A stretch of DNA of 64,000 bases from Tiliqua scincoides (Eukaryota > Chordata > Lepidosauria > Squamata > Scincidae). Below, in pieces: positions 36,601-47,063 of this stretch (position 1 is the stretch's first letter; each line of letters opens with the position of its first letter). Where the stretch lies: NCBI RefSeq assembly GCF_035046505.1, contig NC_089825.1:2693029-2757028 (forward strand). Direction: 5' to 3'. The notes under the pieces are model-generated. The model saw only the letters and a program-made list of their open reading frames with translations. It was not told the DNA's origin and ran no database searches. The position numbers were made by a program, and so were the translations under genes.

Positions 36601-38317
36601 GTGTGTGTGCCTAAACTGGGCAGGGGTGCTCAGGTGACGGTCTCTGCCTGAACATCCGGGCCCAGCACTGATCCCAGGAGCACTGCCAGGCTGTGAGCCT
36701 GAGCCTCCAAGGGGAGCACAACCCCAGCTAGAACAAGTTGGTTATCCACAACCTGGGTCCCAGGTCTCCTGACTGACAGCCCAGTCCTATCCATACTTTG
36801 CTGGGAGTAAGCCCCATTGACTCCTATGGGACTTATTCCTGAGTAGACATGCATAGGATTGGGCTGTGAGGCTACAATCCTACACACTTGCCTGGGAGTA
36901 AGTCCCACTGAATTCAGTGACACTTACCTCTAAGTAGACGTGCATAGGATTGTGCTATAACAGGACCTTTGTCCTACCTGGATTTAACTTCAGCATGTTC
37001 ACGCTCATCCACCCTGACCTCAGACAATGACTCAGGACTTCCCCAGCCAACAGTGGCTTGGCTTGGCTTCTGGGAGATGTTAGCCTGCTGTGACAGTTCT
37101 ACACTTCAGGATCCCTCCCCAAGATCTTTGAAGTGATATCTCTGAGCAGGGCTGGATGCATGTGGTCCCCAGTGCCTGTGTATTTGATTGCAGGTCTGTG
37201 AGCATCCTGCAGTACTCAGCTCGCTATTTCATGCCCTGCAGCTGCTAAGGTATATTTGGAGCAGAGAGAGCATGTTTCTAGCACATCCAGCACTGAACAC
37301 ATCCAACTGTTACCTTGCACATGCCTGATCTTGTCTGATCTTGGAAGCTAAGCAGGGTTAGGCCTGGTTGGTACTTGGATGGGAGACCGCCTGGGAATAC
37401 TGGGTGCTGTAGGCTTATACCATAGTCTTTCGAGACTGAAGGTTGCCAACCATCTCCCTATACTGAACACTATCTCCCGATCTTGTCTGATCTTGGAAGC
37501 TAAGCAGGGTCAGGCCTGGTTGGTACTTGGATGGGAGACTGCCTGGGAATACCAGGTGTTGCAGGCTTATACCATAGTCTTTCGAGACTGAAGGTTGCCA
37601 ACCATCTCCCTATACTGAACACTATCTCCCAGTCTTGTCTGATCTCGGAAGCTAAGCAGGGTTAGGCCTGGTTAGCACTTGGATGGGAGACCGCCTGGGA
37701 ATACCAGGTGCTGCAGGCTTATACCATAGTCTTTCGAGACTGAAGGTTGCCAACCAGCACTGAAAGAACACCCACCTTTTTGGCTCTCAAGTCAGTGGAG
37801 GACAGGCAGACTGCACAAACGTGCCAAAGGCTGCCTGTACAGGACAGGCTGAAGAGCCTTCAGCATTGCAGAACCATGGGAGGAGAGGGGCAGTGATCCT
37901 TGGAATGGGCAGAGGGCCATGACAAGCTTGGCCCTGTTCTCATCTGCGAAATCTGGAAAGTACGTAGAAGAGAGGAGAGTGCGCTTCCCTCCCCGCTGAG
38001 CACCAATGGAGAATCCCGCGCATAAGGTGTGTGGGGTGGGGACTTTCCAATCAAAGGCTGATGTCTCCATCCAGACTTCAGTCCCAACCATGTTTCTTCT
38101 TTAAGCCACTGCGTATTGAACAGACACCTGAGAAGCTGCTCACCCTTCCTCTTCTGTCCCTTCTCAATTTTAGCGAGGAAGCAGCCCCGGCAGCAGGAAC
38201 GCAAAGCCCAACTCGAGGCCACAGGCAGCAGGGATGGCCTCACCCAGCGTGCACGTGGAGCATTACTTCCCCTCATCCTATTCCACTGCGGCCCTGATGG
38301 CCGTCGAAGGAGAGTGA
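33389..38317 (+). CDS. Cathelin-domain secreted protein with atypical C-terminus
   Basis: Four coding exons in phase 0: 33389-33580 (64 codons), 34428-34535 (36), 35885-35971 (29), 38174-38317 (47 plus stop), giving 176 residues. Exon 1 encodes a leucine-rich signal peptide (MLLLLLLAALGGPAGAA), then VDAYNQQ and AFRLLKI, the hallmarks of cathelin exon 1. Exon 2 has the 108 bp length also seen in both cathelicidins here and carries FTIKETTCRKTSSYRIGSCK. Exon 3 has RIRDCSAEVSVL and SVQCNPVQ, so the four cathelin cysteines are in place. Exon 4 is unlike a cathelicidin: it is only weakly basic, has three glutamates and ends near HVEHYFPSSYSTAALMAVEG. This recalls the chemerin C-terminus YFPGQFAFS, but the similarity is short. 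The exon 4 acceptor follows a good pyrimidine tract (TTCTCAATTTTAG), and the frame is set by the phase-0 rule. The gene faces away from the two cathelicidins. It could be a divergent cathelicidin, a granule-protein-like cathelin, or a chemerin relative. Confidence 0.75.
33735..33907. mobile_element. Palindromic GGGCCCAATCC-family element
   Basis: AGGGCCCAATCCTATCCAAT and TTGGATAGGATTGGGCCCT with TTTCCAG / CTGGAAA extension; 173 bp. In intron 1 of the cathelin-domain gene. Confidence 0.8.
34595..34730 (-). mobile_element. Old CR1-type piece in intron 2 of the cathelin-domain gene
   Basis: TTTCCAGACCCCTTGCCCTCC and TGGTGCCCAAAACTGG in part match the antisense reverse-transcriptase end of CR1. 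It starts about 60 bp after exon 2. Confidence 0.5.
36777..36957. repeat. Two adjacent copies of a short hairpin repeat
   Basis: Copies at 36777-36867 and 36871-36957. Each has GGGAGTAAG(C/T)CCCA at the left arm and an inverted arm near the right, ending TGCATAGGATTG. Diverged relatives appear near 4623-4705, 7395-7450, 9009-9054, 21310-21380, 26700-26790, 28612-28690, 55485-55540 and 60190-60275. Confidence 0.65.
37310..37756 (+). mobile_element. Tandem trimer of 5S rRNA-derived SINEs
   Basis: Three head-to-tail units ending near 37450, 37602 and 37755; units 2 and 3 have a period of 152 bp (both begin CATCTCCCTATACTGAACAC). Each has the 5S core (AAGCTAAGCAGGGT, GGCCTGGTT, TTGGATGGGAGAC) and the tail CATAGTCTTTCGAGACTGAA. 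Unit 1 has a different 5' end. The array lies in intron 3 of the cathelin-domain gene. Confidence 0.9.
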
Positions 38318-40279
38318 CGGCCATGCTGTGCTCCTCAGAACAAGGGGCCCCTTTCAGAACCTGCCAGAACCTGCGCACAGGAGTCTTGCTGGAGAGGCCC
38401 TTTGGGTTTTGTGAATATTTGGCATGTGCTCCCCAAATTGGTAGGACACTGTCGTCCTCTCACCATGTCAAGGTGTAATTAGTGTCCTGACACGCACCTG
38501 GTTTTTCTGGGGAAGCAGTTTAGTGAAATTCTGTATCTATCCTGCTGCACCATGAAGAACTTCAGTCCCTCCATTCTATCTGACAAGGGTACCGTTCAGC
38601 CTTTCCTTCTTGGCTGCAGGCAGGCGAGACTTTCCTGGACCTTTTAGGACTGTTTTGGAGTTCACAGTTCCTGCACAAACCTCCTCAGAATGTTTTTCTT
38701 AACCTAGTGGCAAAACCACAGCAGTGTTTCCAAAGTGATCTGGGGGCTAAAGGGGGGGGCGGCAACTTCTAAACAGGAAGCTGTGCAAGCCAAAAAATTA
38801 TAGCACGTGTCCCACTCGGGAGGACAGCCATGCTCCACTCCCACTTCCTCCTCCTGAATTTGGCCAAGCAGTTCAGGAAGCATCCGCCTAGTGTAGTCCA
38901 TGCATTGTAGTCCTGTTCCCAACTTGAAAGCTCACTTTCAGTCTTTCCCAACTAAAGCCTGGCCTGGCCTCCCAGCTTGTCAGAGTGACTCAGTGAATGA
39001 ATAAGGTTGGGCTTGTGCAATATTGTGGCAGAAGCAGGTTTTTGCTTAGCATTTTGCTTTCCAGCTGACAGTAAACAGTATGTTTCAAAACATCCTTCCT
39101 GCAGATGGGAAATTGCTTGTGCCTCTTTCAGGACTCTTCCTTTGCTTCTGCTTTATAAGGCTGCTAGCTTGGTTTGCGGATCACGAGCATGTTTGTATTC
39201 TTGAATTCAACATGGCAGGTCAGTCAGGAGACCCTTTCCAAAAAACCAAGTACAAGTGTGGGCTTCACAGAGAACCGCAAAGCTGGTTGTCTCCCACTGT
39301 TTTGCACAAGACTCTGAAAACACACATTCTAATCGGAATTGGATGAGCTGTCAGGAGCTGCTGAAATTAGGGCAATCCAAGAGGCCTGGCCCGTCATGGA
39401 TTGGACCAATGCCAGCAATCCTGGGACCTTTTGTGTCCAGAGGCAGTCTCTGCCCTGGAGTACCTGGGGTTCCACTGAGTCATGGAGGTGGCCATCAGCT
39501 TCATGATCACAGGCAACTTTTGGGGCACATCTGGGTTTGCCCCGCTTGAACACAGACCGCTGGCCCAAGGGGGCTTCTACCTTAGCCTGCCAAGGCAGCT
39601 CTTCATGTCCTTCAAACACTTTGCCATTTCTGTTTCATTTCCAGAAAAAAAAACTGTCATAGGGGTTAAGACAGGAGAATGTTTGAGTTGTGTTAGTATC
39701 TGTCACATAAAAGCAATGGAAAACCGATGCTTCTGAGATCCAGGGCTGGCCTTGCCCTGACCTGAAATGGAGTGGCCCCCTTGGAGGGGCAGCAAATGGA
39801 TGAACCCCCAGACTATCTGCTTGCCACCCTCCCCAGCCTGTCACTCCTCTGGGGGCTCTGATCATCTTCTGACTTGCTAGGTTTCTGTGCTACTCCTATT
39901 CAAAGAGAAGCAGCACAGAGCAAGCTCCATAGCGCACTACTCATAAGTAAAGGGAAGAAGGGAGCACACCTGCCCACCTTCCCTTCCCCTTTCCTCATCT
40001 ATGCAGACTGCACCAGCATGCTGTGGCGGCATTTAGGGGGGTGCAGGCAGTGCAGGGGCACATATTCTGAAGTTTTAAAAAAATTCTGAAACAGATCGTA
40101 TTGTGAAAAATGAGACTTTTGAAAACAAGAACTTTTATGACCCAGTGAGGAAAGATAGATAAAGGTGTGGCATCGCTAAGCAAAAGTGCAGACCTTCTAA
40201 ATACGGAGGGATGTAGCTTCAGTTTTCAAAATGGGAAAATCTTGGTTTTGCCTAAATGTACATCCACTTTGGATCACTT
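38318..40279. other. Intergenic, no gene seen
   Basis: 3' flank of the cathelin-domain gene. The stretch 39340-39620 has a compositional look unlike its flanks and may be an old repeat, which I could not classify. Confidence 0.4.
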
Positions 40280-40742
40280 TGAATCTGAAACAGAGACGCC
40301 TACATTGGCTCGGTCATGTCGTGAGAATGGATGATGGCCGTATCCCAAAGGATCTCCTCTATGGAGAACTCGTGCAAGGAAAGCGCCCTACAGGTAGACC
40401 ACAGCTGCGATACAAGGACATCTGCAAGAGGGATCTGAAGGCCTTAGGAGTGGACCTCAACAAGTGGGAAACCCTGGCCTCTGAGCGGCCCGCTTGGAGG
40501 CAGGCTGTGCAGCATGGCCTTTCCCAGTTTGAAGAGACACTTTGCCAACAGTCTGAGGCTAAGAGGCAAAGAAGGAAGGCCCATAGCCAGGGAGACAGAC
40601 CAGGGACAGACTGCACTTGCTCCTGGTGTAGAAGGGATTGTCACTCCCAAATTGGCCTTTTCAGCCACACTAGATGCTGTTCCAGAACCACCATTCAGAG
40701 CGCGTAACCATAGTCTTTCGAGACTGAGGGTTGCCAACATGT
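40280..40742 (+). mobile_element. RTE-like LINE, C-terminal ORF2 end with 5S-SINE-type tail
   Basis: Open frame with LHWLGHVVRMDDGRIPKDLL, YGELVQGKRPTGRPQLRYKD, KALGVDLNKWETLASERPAW and a terminal zinc-finger-like CTCSWCRRDCHSQIGLFSH, stopping near 40707. The 3' end (40707-40738) contains AGTCTTTCGAGACTGAGGG, the same tail as the 5S-derived SINEs in this window. The assignment to the RTE group is from memory of such motifs and is not certain. Confidence 0.75.
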
Positions 40743-41614
40743 TTGGATCATCTGAACACCTCTTGGTGGAGAGGTCAATTGGGATGCCAAACCATAGAGA
40801 AGAAGCCCCTCCGCTTGATAGCTTCAAGCTTGTGATGGCTGTCCCTGTCTCAGAGAATTCACCCTCCGTTGGTGGTGTGTGCCTGCATGCCTGCCTCCAG
40901 GTCAGGACTCCTTCAGTATCCAGCAACAACCCCTGCTTTCTACCACCTTGGCTTTCTCCCCCTTAAGACCTTTATACTGTGCCATTAAAACATCACCAAT
41001 TTTTCCTTGGCAAAAAAGATTCTTTTACAAACAGTTTCCTGTTTCTTCTGCTTCCCCTTCTCTCCCCATCTGCGGTCTTGCCCATTCCCCAGCAGACTCT
41101 CCAGTTTACTCTTCTTGTTTCCAGAGCAATTCCAGATTCCCTAGTTAGGTTCTAGATTGTGTGATTTTGTGCACATGGGAATACTTTTGCTCACATGCAT
41201 AATGTTTTGGTATAATCATACTCACCCACAAAGTGGTAGTTACAATCGTTAGTTACTTTAGAATTGTATCTTTATTCAGTACATTGGTTTTTATATTCTA
41301 TATTACCGCTTATAATCATTACACATTTTTTTTAAAACAATAAATTAGTTGTTTGGAACTGAGTGGACTGTGAGTGACATTCTGTTCACCTCTTATTCCT
41401 CTGGTGGCAGCTAGCAGGTGTTGCACTGTGAGCAAACTACACACATGTTTGGGGATGCGCAAAAGTGCACACGGCATGTGTTCTCACAGCACGCATTTTA
41501 TCAGGTTCCCCACAGTTCTGTCTTGGAACTGAGGCTTTCTAACTTGTTCATAGATGATCCAGAGTAAGCAGCCACCAGGATGATGCCCTTGGGGACCAGC
41601 AGCACCTTCTTTCT

Positions 41615-43723
41615 TCAGGCCCTCTGTACATTTCCATTGCGGCCATGGCCCCTCTGTGCAATTAAGGAGCGGCTTCCAGGCCGAAATAATTTGTTCTTGA
41701 TTTTCTGGATGAAATTGCCAGTGGCATTCCTTCTGACACGGATGCGCTAAAGGGAGAGAGGGGGAATAAGGTCAGGCTTTATAATCATCATGTAAACGAT
41801 ACAATACTTTCAATATCTTTCTGGCCCCACATGGAAAAAAGACATGCAGGCTCCATGAGCACCAACATTCAGGCTCACCCCTTTGTCTGGGGGAATTCCA
41901 GGCGACCCCCTGCATGTAGTTTATCAGCACACATAGAGAGATGGTTCAGATGAAAGTACTCCCCCCACATGATTCCAGAAAACACCCCTGAAGAGGCAAG
42001 GAGGTGCCAGGACCTGTGCACACAAGTCTTTTGCAGTGTGGGTTCAGTTCGGGGTTGGCAATGTTTCCTGAACCAGGGATGTGACAGGTGGCCCATGGAG
42101 GCCGGCAGGAGGCCCATGATAAGAAGGTCTTCTCCTATTTTCACTTCTGGAGTTGCTTACCGCTGAATCTTCATGTTCGCAGTGGAATTCGGCAGCCCTT
42201 TGCTGGACAGAGAATGTTCCGTAGCACTCCTCCACCACCTGTCAGGGAGAAGAGGAAGAGCACATGGCCACTGAGTCCCTGAACTTATTCTGTCAGTTTT
42301 TCTGAAAGTAGAAGAAAGAGGGAGAACACCTCCCCTTGTAGCACCAACACAGCTGCCTGTCAAAATTCTGAGGGTTGTGGAAGGGGGCATGAAACTCTGG
42401 GCTCCTGCACTCTGCTGTGCAGCAGGACCTTGAATTCACCAGCTCCATCCTGCCACCAGAGCTGCCAAATTTTACGGCTCCCAACTAAGCATGGCCAGCC
42501 TTCCTCGGCAGCTGTGGTGGCCACATGTTCAAGGTCAGGCTTCGATGCACGAATAGGAAGTCGGTGATTTTTGCAGAGCCAACATCAACTGACAGAACAG
42601 ATGATGGTACAACTCTGGGGTTCTCCCCAAGGAAGCCCTGGCACCCAGCCAACAGGAGTGTGATCAGCTTTTCTGTTCCTCTCCTGAGGCTCTATTCCCC
42701 CTTTCCTCAGTCGGATGGTTTCTGACAACAAAGGCAGCAAAGCAGGCCATGCTGGTCTTGTTCTGGCCAGTTGGCAGCCATCCCCATACCACCAATGCAA
42801 TTGGCACAGTCCAAGTGGTATCTGGGAAGGAGCAGCACATGGGAGTGTCCTGGCCCTCGAACATGGAGAAACATTGGCCCACTGCAAAAACATGGACATG
42901 CTACAGGGTGACAATGTGACACACCAATATGACTGTAATTCTTGCCCTCCTGCACAAACCTCAGTGAAACAGTCCAAGAGCATTCCTGTCTGTTTCAGTG
43001 GGCTGTTTGCAGGCAAACGTCCCAGGGGCTCACATGAGTTTGTTCCCCAGTGCTCTGCTCTTGTTGTATGGGAGCATACTTCTCCTGTATGGGGAAGGGG
43101 GGAGGAGGAGAGAGAACTCACCCCATCATCCTTGAAGTTGCAGCGTTCCAGACTCAGCCCTACAGAAGTTGGGCAGGTGGTCTCCTTCATGGTGAAGTGC
43201 ACCTTCTGATTCACTTGACTCCAGGGATCCTAGGAAGAGAAACATCCCAAACATATTCCAGATGAGTTCTGGGAGCTGTGTCTTTCAAGTCCTTGGTCTA
43301 GATAAGTTTGAGAACATCATGCCAGGGGGAAATCTCCCAGTTTGTCCTGTGCTGTTTGTCCTTCACTGGCCCGTTGTCAGAACTGAGCCACGTTCACTTG
43401 ACAGAGGAAAACTGACCTTGTGAGACACTGGCTGACTTTTCCCAGGCCATGTAACGTGACTGAGCTGGAACCTGAATCCAGGACCAAGTGCAGCACCACC
43501 TATTGGCTCTGATAAGCCTTTCCTATCATGCACTTACCCATTCTGGCTGGGGCTTGGCTTCCAGGAGCCGGAAAGCAAAGCCCGTCTCCAGTTCTCGATT
43601 GTAGAGGTCAACAGCCAAGGAGAGGGCCTCCTCATAGCTGACAGCCTTTTGTGGAGGAGCCAGCGCCGTGGCTGCCACCACAATGCCAAGCAGCAGCAGG
43701 GTTCTCTGGGGACAGCTCTCCAT
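41615..43723 (-). CDS. Cathelicidin precursor, copy 1 of tandem pair
   Basis: Four phase-0 coding exons on the minus strand: 43538-43723 (62 codons), 43122-43229 (36), 42161-42238 (26), 41615-41746 (43 plus stop), in total 167 residues, normal for the family. Exon 1: signal peptide with core LLLLGIVVAATALA, then EALSLAVDLYNRE and FAFRLLEAKPQPEW. Exons 2 and 3 complete the cathelin domain, with cysteines in ETTCPTS, LERCNF, VEECYG and FHCEHE. Exon 4 encodes the antimicrobial part, beginning RIRVRRNATGNFIQKIKNKL, with 9 Arg, 3 Lys and no acidic residue, so about +12. Cathelicidins are stored as precursors and cut by a serine protease to release the peptide, which acts on microbial membranes and on host cells. 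Introns are short (308, 883, 414 bp). A possible AATAAA on this strand is at 41276-41271. The coding region is intact. Confidence 0.93.
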
Positions 43724-44085
43724 CCTCAGTGGCTGTGAGAGCAGACGTGATGTTTCCAGTCTGAGGAAGGCCCCTCTTATACAGTCCCTTGCCCCGGTAG
43801 TCAGGACCAGGTGCATGTGTGACTCAGGAGATGAACCCTCACACGCACTGTCCTCAGGGATTTCCCTCTGCGGGTCCTCCCCCTGCCCCGCAGTGCTGAC
43901 AAAATGCTTAAGGGACCACATGCCAGAACAGCCTGGGGCAGAACTTCCTCATTTTCTGCTGACTCTGGCTAAAAAGAAAGCCTATTCATCCAGACACCGA
44001 GAAAGTGGGTGTAACTTCGGAGATGAAGCAACACATTTCTTCAGCGCCCAGGCCCATTTCTTCACCGCAGATGGATCTTTGTGTT
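43724..44085 (-). promoter_or_regulatory. Promoter of cathelicidin copy 1: TATA box and AP-1 site
   Basis: A TATAAG box lies on the minus strand at 43781-43776, about 53 bp before the start codon. A TGACTCA (AP-1) site is at 43820-43826. The region up to about 44085 can be aligned with the 5' flank of the second cathelicidin: both have GGCCCCTCTTATA, TCAGGACCAGG, TGTGACTCA and a block around AACTTC...GATG.AGCAA. Retention of these blocks in both copies suggests function; AP-1 binding is inferred from the motif. Confidence 0.65.
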
Positions 44086-45162
44086 CTCAAGCCAAGAAAG
44101 AATCGAGGAACCAAAATGAAGTCTGCTTGTTTTGATTTGCCACACCAAGTTCCCTTTGCAGCGAATGATACCATTGCCCAGCAGAGCTCCTCCGCCAGCT
44201 GCATGGGGTCAAAAAGTGCCAGTGGGGTATGGGGAGGGAGGAACGGAGAGCACTCTCAGGATTCGTCCCACACCCTGCACTGGTGGATCATTCCCTTTGC
44301 AGGTGAGCAGCTGTCACTTAAAATGAAGTCAGTGGGAAGGCTGCCCCCACCTCGTCCCTCGACTCCCACAACAGACTGTTCAAACCCCCAAGGGGGCCGC
44401 CCAGTGGCTCCCTCCTTTGCCCTTGCAAGGCAGAGAAACTGGGGCTTGCTTTGATAGCCCTTCCCTTCCTACTCCACACAGACCCATCTCCTCCCAAGGG
44501 GATAAATACACAAGTTGTGGAGCAAGAAGGCGCCATAAACACAGGAGAGCTCTCCTGGTGTGTGGCTGAAGGTGATGAGCAGAGAGCAGAGCCCTCTCTG
44601 GAGGGGGGCACAAAATCCTCCACTTAGGCTTTTTCAGAATCCAAGTCAAAGATACATGGAGAAGACGGAACAGAAACTGGAGATGGTACCAGAGCAACTC
44701 CAGACTTCTAGTGGGCAAGGCCTTCCCTATGACCATGTGAAGAGACAACTCAGTAAGCAGAAGCTCCAGACACAGACCCCGTGAGGACTGGGGAGCTGGC
44801 CAGGGGAGGGAGAATGGAATGGCAGGCACATCGTGGCCCCATTCTCAATCAGCAGGGATTCCTGTCGGCCATTATAGATACCGTCAATTCCAGTGGCGAC
44901 CCCACCTCCTCCCAAGATGAGCATCTTGCTCAACTTTTTGCAGGAACCAGGCAGCAGGAACTTCCCCCATGCCAAGTGAACCACCAGCTGGGCACACAGC
45001 AGCCACGGACAGTGATCAGTGGGAAGCAAGCAGTCCTTTTGTAGGGTTGCCCTCCTTCTTTTTTGTCAGACTCCCAGGCCTTTCCAGGGTGCCAGGCAGA
45101 CAGTAGAATGTAAGGTACTACAGTAACCTACATGGAGATACTGAGATGGGGAAGATGTGGTG
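43936..45162. other. Intergenic between cathelicidin copies
   Basis: The first 150 bp still align with the 5' flank of copy 2. Beyond that nothing is recognised up to the CR1 tail at 45163. Confidence 0.45.
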
Positions 45163-45451
45163 GGGGAGGATGTGGTGACTGCATCTGGCCTGGACGCCTT
45201 TAAAAAGGGATTGGACAAGTTTCTGGAGGAAAAATCCATTACGGGGTACAAGCCATGATGTGTATGCGCAACCTCCTGATTTTAGAAATGGGCTATGTCA
45301 GAATGCCAGATGCAAGGGAGGGCATCAGGATGAGGTCTCTTGTTATCTGGTTTGCTCCCTGGGGCATTTGGTGGGCCGCTGTGAGATACAGGAAGCTGGA
45401 CTAGATGGGCCTATGGCCTGATCCAGTGGGGCTGTTCTTATGTTCTTATGA
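45163..45451 (+). mobile_element. CR1-type LINE 3' end
   Basis: Carries the last codons of ORF2 (GGACAAGTTTCTGGAGGAAA) and the full tail to GTTCTTATGTTCTTATG. Lies between the two cathelicidin genes. Confidence 0.88.
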
Positions 45452-45984
45452 AGACTCTCTGCCTGTCATACAGCTGTCAGAGGCTTCATGAGCAGATGGT
45501 CTGGCCACCCCATTTCTGCAGTGTAGTTTGCAGAATCCACTCCACCAGTGATTTTGCCTCAGGTCAACAGCTGTGCCTGGAGTGCTTTTGACTCATTCCA
45601 CCTGGCCTGCCAGCTGCACTCTGCTGGAATCTGAGACCTCAGCGCCAACTTTTTTGATTTGACTGCTGTGGTGCATTCTGTGCAGGCTGCCCATGAAGAT
45701 GCGCTTCGAACACTGTAGCCCAGTGGGTGATAGCTGCAGGCCATGCTGCTATTATCTGAGGTGCATCTGGTGGGAATGCAGGGGAGGGTTTTCTCCATAG
45801 CACCATCAGGGCTGTGGAACTCTGCGCCACAGGATATTCACCTAGCATGTTTTCCTTTCTGTCTTTGCACTGCTTTCTTGAAACTTTTTGTGTAAGCAGG
45901 GGTTTAACTGGCTGTTCTGATCTGGTGTGGATTTTACACTGTGTATCTGCCATCTCTAGATTCTCCATCAGTTTCTGTTTGAGT

Positions 45985-46112
45985 TTTCTGTAAAGTGGTT
46001 TATGACTGCTTTATTTTTTATTTTTTGAAATCTAATTTTGTTAGCCACTTTGAGGGCTTGTTTAAGGAGAAAGGTGGGTTTAAAAATAACCATTAAAAAT
46101 AAAATAAGATGG
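45985..46112 (+). repeat. Old SINE- or LINE-tail-like repeat
   Basis: GTTAGCCACTTTGAGGG, GGAGAAAGGTGGGTTTAAAAA and a terminal AAAATAAAATAA resemble the end of the tRNA SINE at 53.8-54.1 kb, but diverged. Confidence 0.4.
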
Positions 46113-46860
46113 TACAGTTATAATTCACCTGTGCGGAACGAAGGATTGGAGGTCCCAATGACCAATCCAAGTGCTGTCTTTTGCCGAGAAAGCCTGCCAC
46201 AGCCTGGGCCCCCGGCCTGAGACCCTGCACGCAGCTGCCCTGGACAGAACATGCCCTTCCCTCCTCTCCTGCAAGGAGCTCCGACTGCTGCCCGGAGTTC
46301 TTCCATTTTACCCTCACAATAACCCTCCAAGGTAGATTAAGGTGAGAGATGGTGACGGACCCAAGACACACTGTGAGCCCCATATGAACCTTCCTAAAAT
46401 TTAAGATTGGTTGGGGAGGCTCAGCTTCCAGTTCCAGCTTCTTCTGAGTCTCTGCAGGACCTTCTCCACCCCTGTGCTGGACCTTCGGAAAGTCTTCCTG
46501 TGGGCTCAGGGCTCTCCTCTTTTGAGGCTTTGCAAGAAGGTCAAAAGTTTTCTTTCTTTAGCTTGTTGTTTGTCACAATTGCTGTCCTTTTTAATGGTTT
46601 ACATATAATTCCGTTTTTGTCCTGCATTTGTGCTGATGGTCACTTAACTGTGTGATGCTCTGCTTTGGGGGCGTTTGCTGAAGAGCAGTAGAGCAACTTG
46701 GCAAAAGTCTTGTTGAGTGAACATGTTGGGAAAACTCTCCCCTTGGGACTCACTTCCTCTTTCTTCCCAGCCGGACAGGGGGCAGTGAGAGCACCGCTGT
46801 CAGCCCAACAGAATTAGCATGAGTGAGGACAAGAGAGGCTGGATTCAAACAACAGAATCA

Positions 46861-46866
46861 TTTATT
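46861..46866 (-). terminator. Polyadenylation signal of cathelicidin copy 2
   Basis: AATAAA on the minus strand, about 200 bp after the stop codon at 47064. Position and exact match support it; the cleavage site itself is not identified. Confidence 0.55.
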
Positions 46867-47063
46867 GGGAAGGCAAGAACAAGCTCTGAAAATAGCCAGG
46901 GCAGCCTCTGCAAGGGCTGCACAGCAAACAGGAGTGAACTGAAGAAGATGCATCTGCCCCCTCCAGGCACCCACCCCTTGCAGGTGAAATTCCTCCAGCC
47001 AGCAGGACCAGAAGAAACCTGACACCGCCTCCCTGGCACTACCACCCCCTTGCCCCTCTCTCC

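Noticed and set aside
36630-36923. Minus-strand frame of 97 codons
   Set aside because: It runs across two hairpin repeats and has no similarity to a known protein.
37310-37756. Functional 5S rRNA gene cluster
   Set aside because: Every unit carries a LINE-type tail and several changes in the 5S part, and the flanking sequence is intronic. SINE origin explains it better.
37310-37756. CRISPR-like array
   Set aside because: The direct repeats are whole SINE units without short spacers, and the genome is a vertebrate one.
38116-38478. Arginine-rich alternative frame (ARKQPRQQERKAQ) as the peptide of the plus-strand cathelin gene
   Set aside because: It would require a different intron phase; all other introns in this family are phase 0, and the phase-0 frame ends at a stop of suitable length. 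RNA data could reopen this.
39329-39619. Minus-strand frame of 96 codons
   Set aside because: No recognisable domain, no splice context, and the area looks like an old unclassified repeat.
42585-43214. Minus-strand open frame of 209 codons
   Set aside because: Its first part is cathelicidin exon 2; the rest is read-through into intron 2 past the donor.
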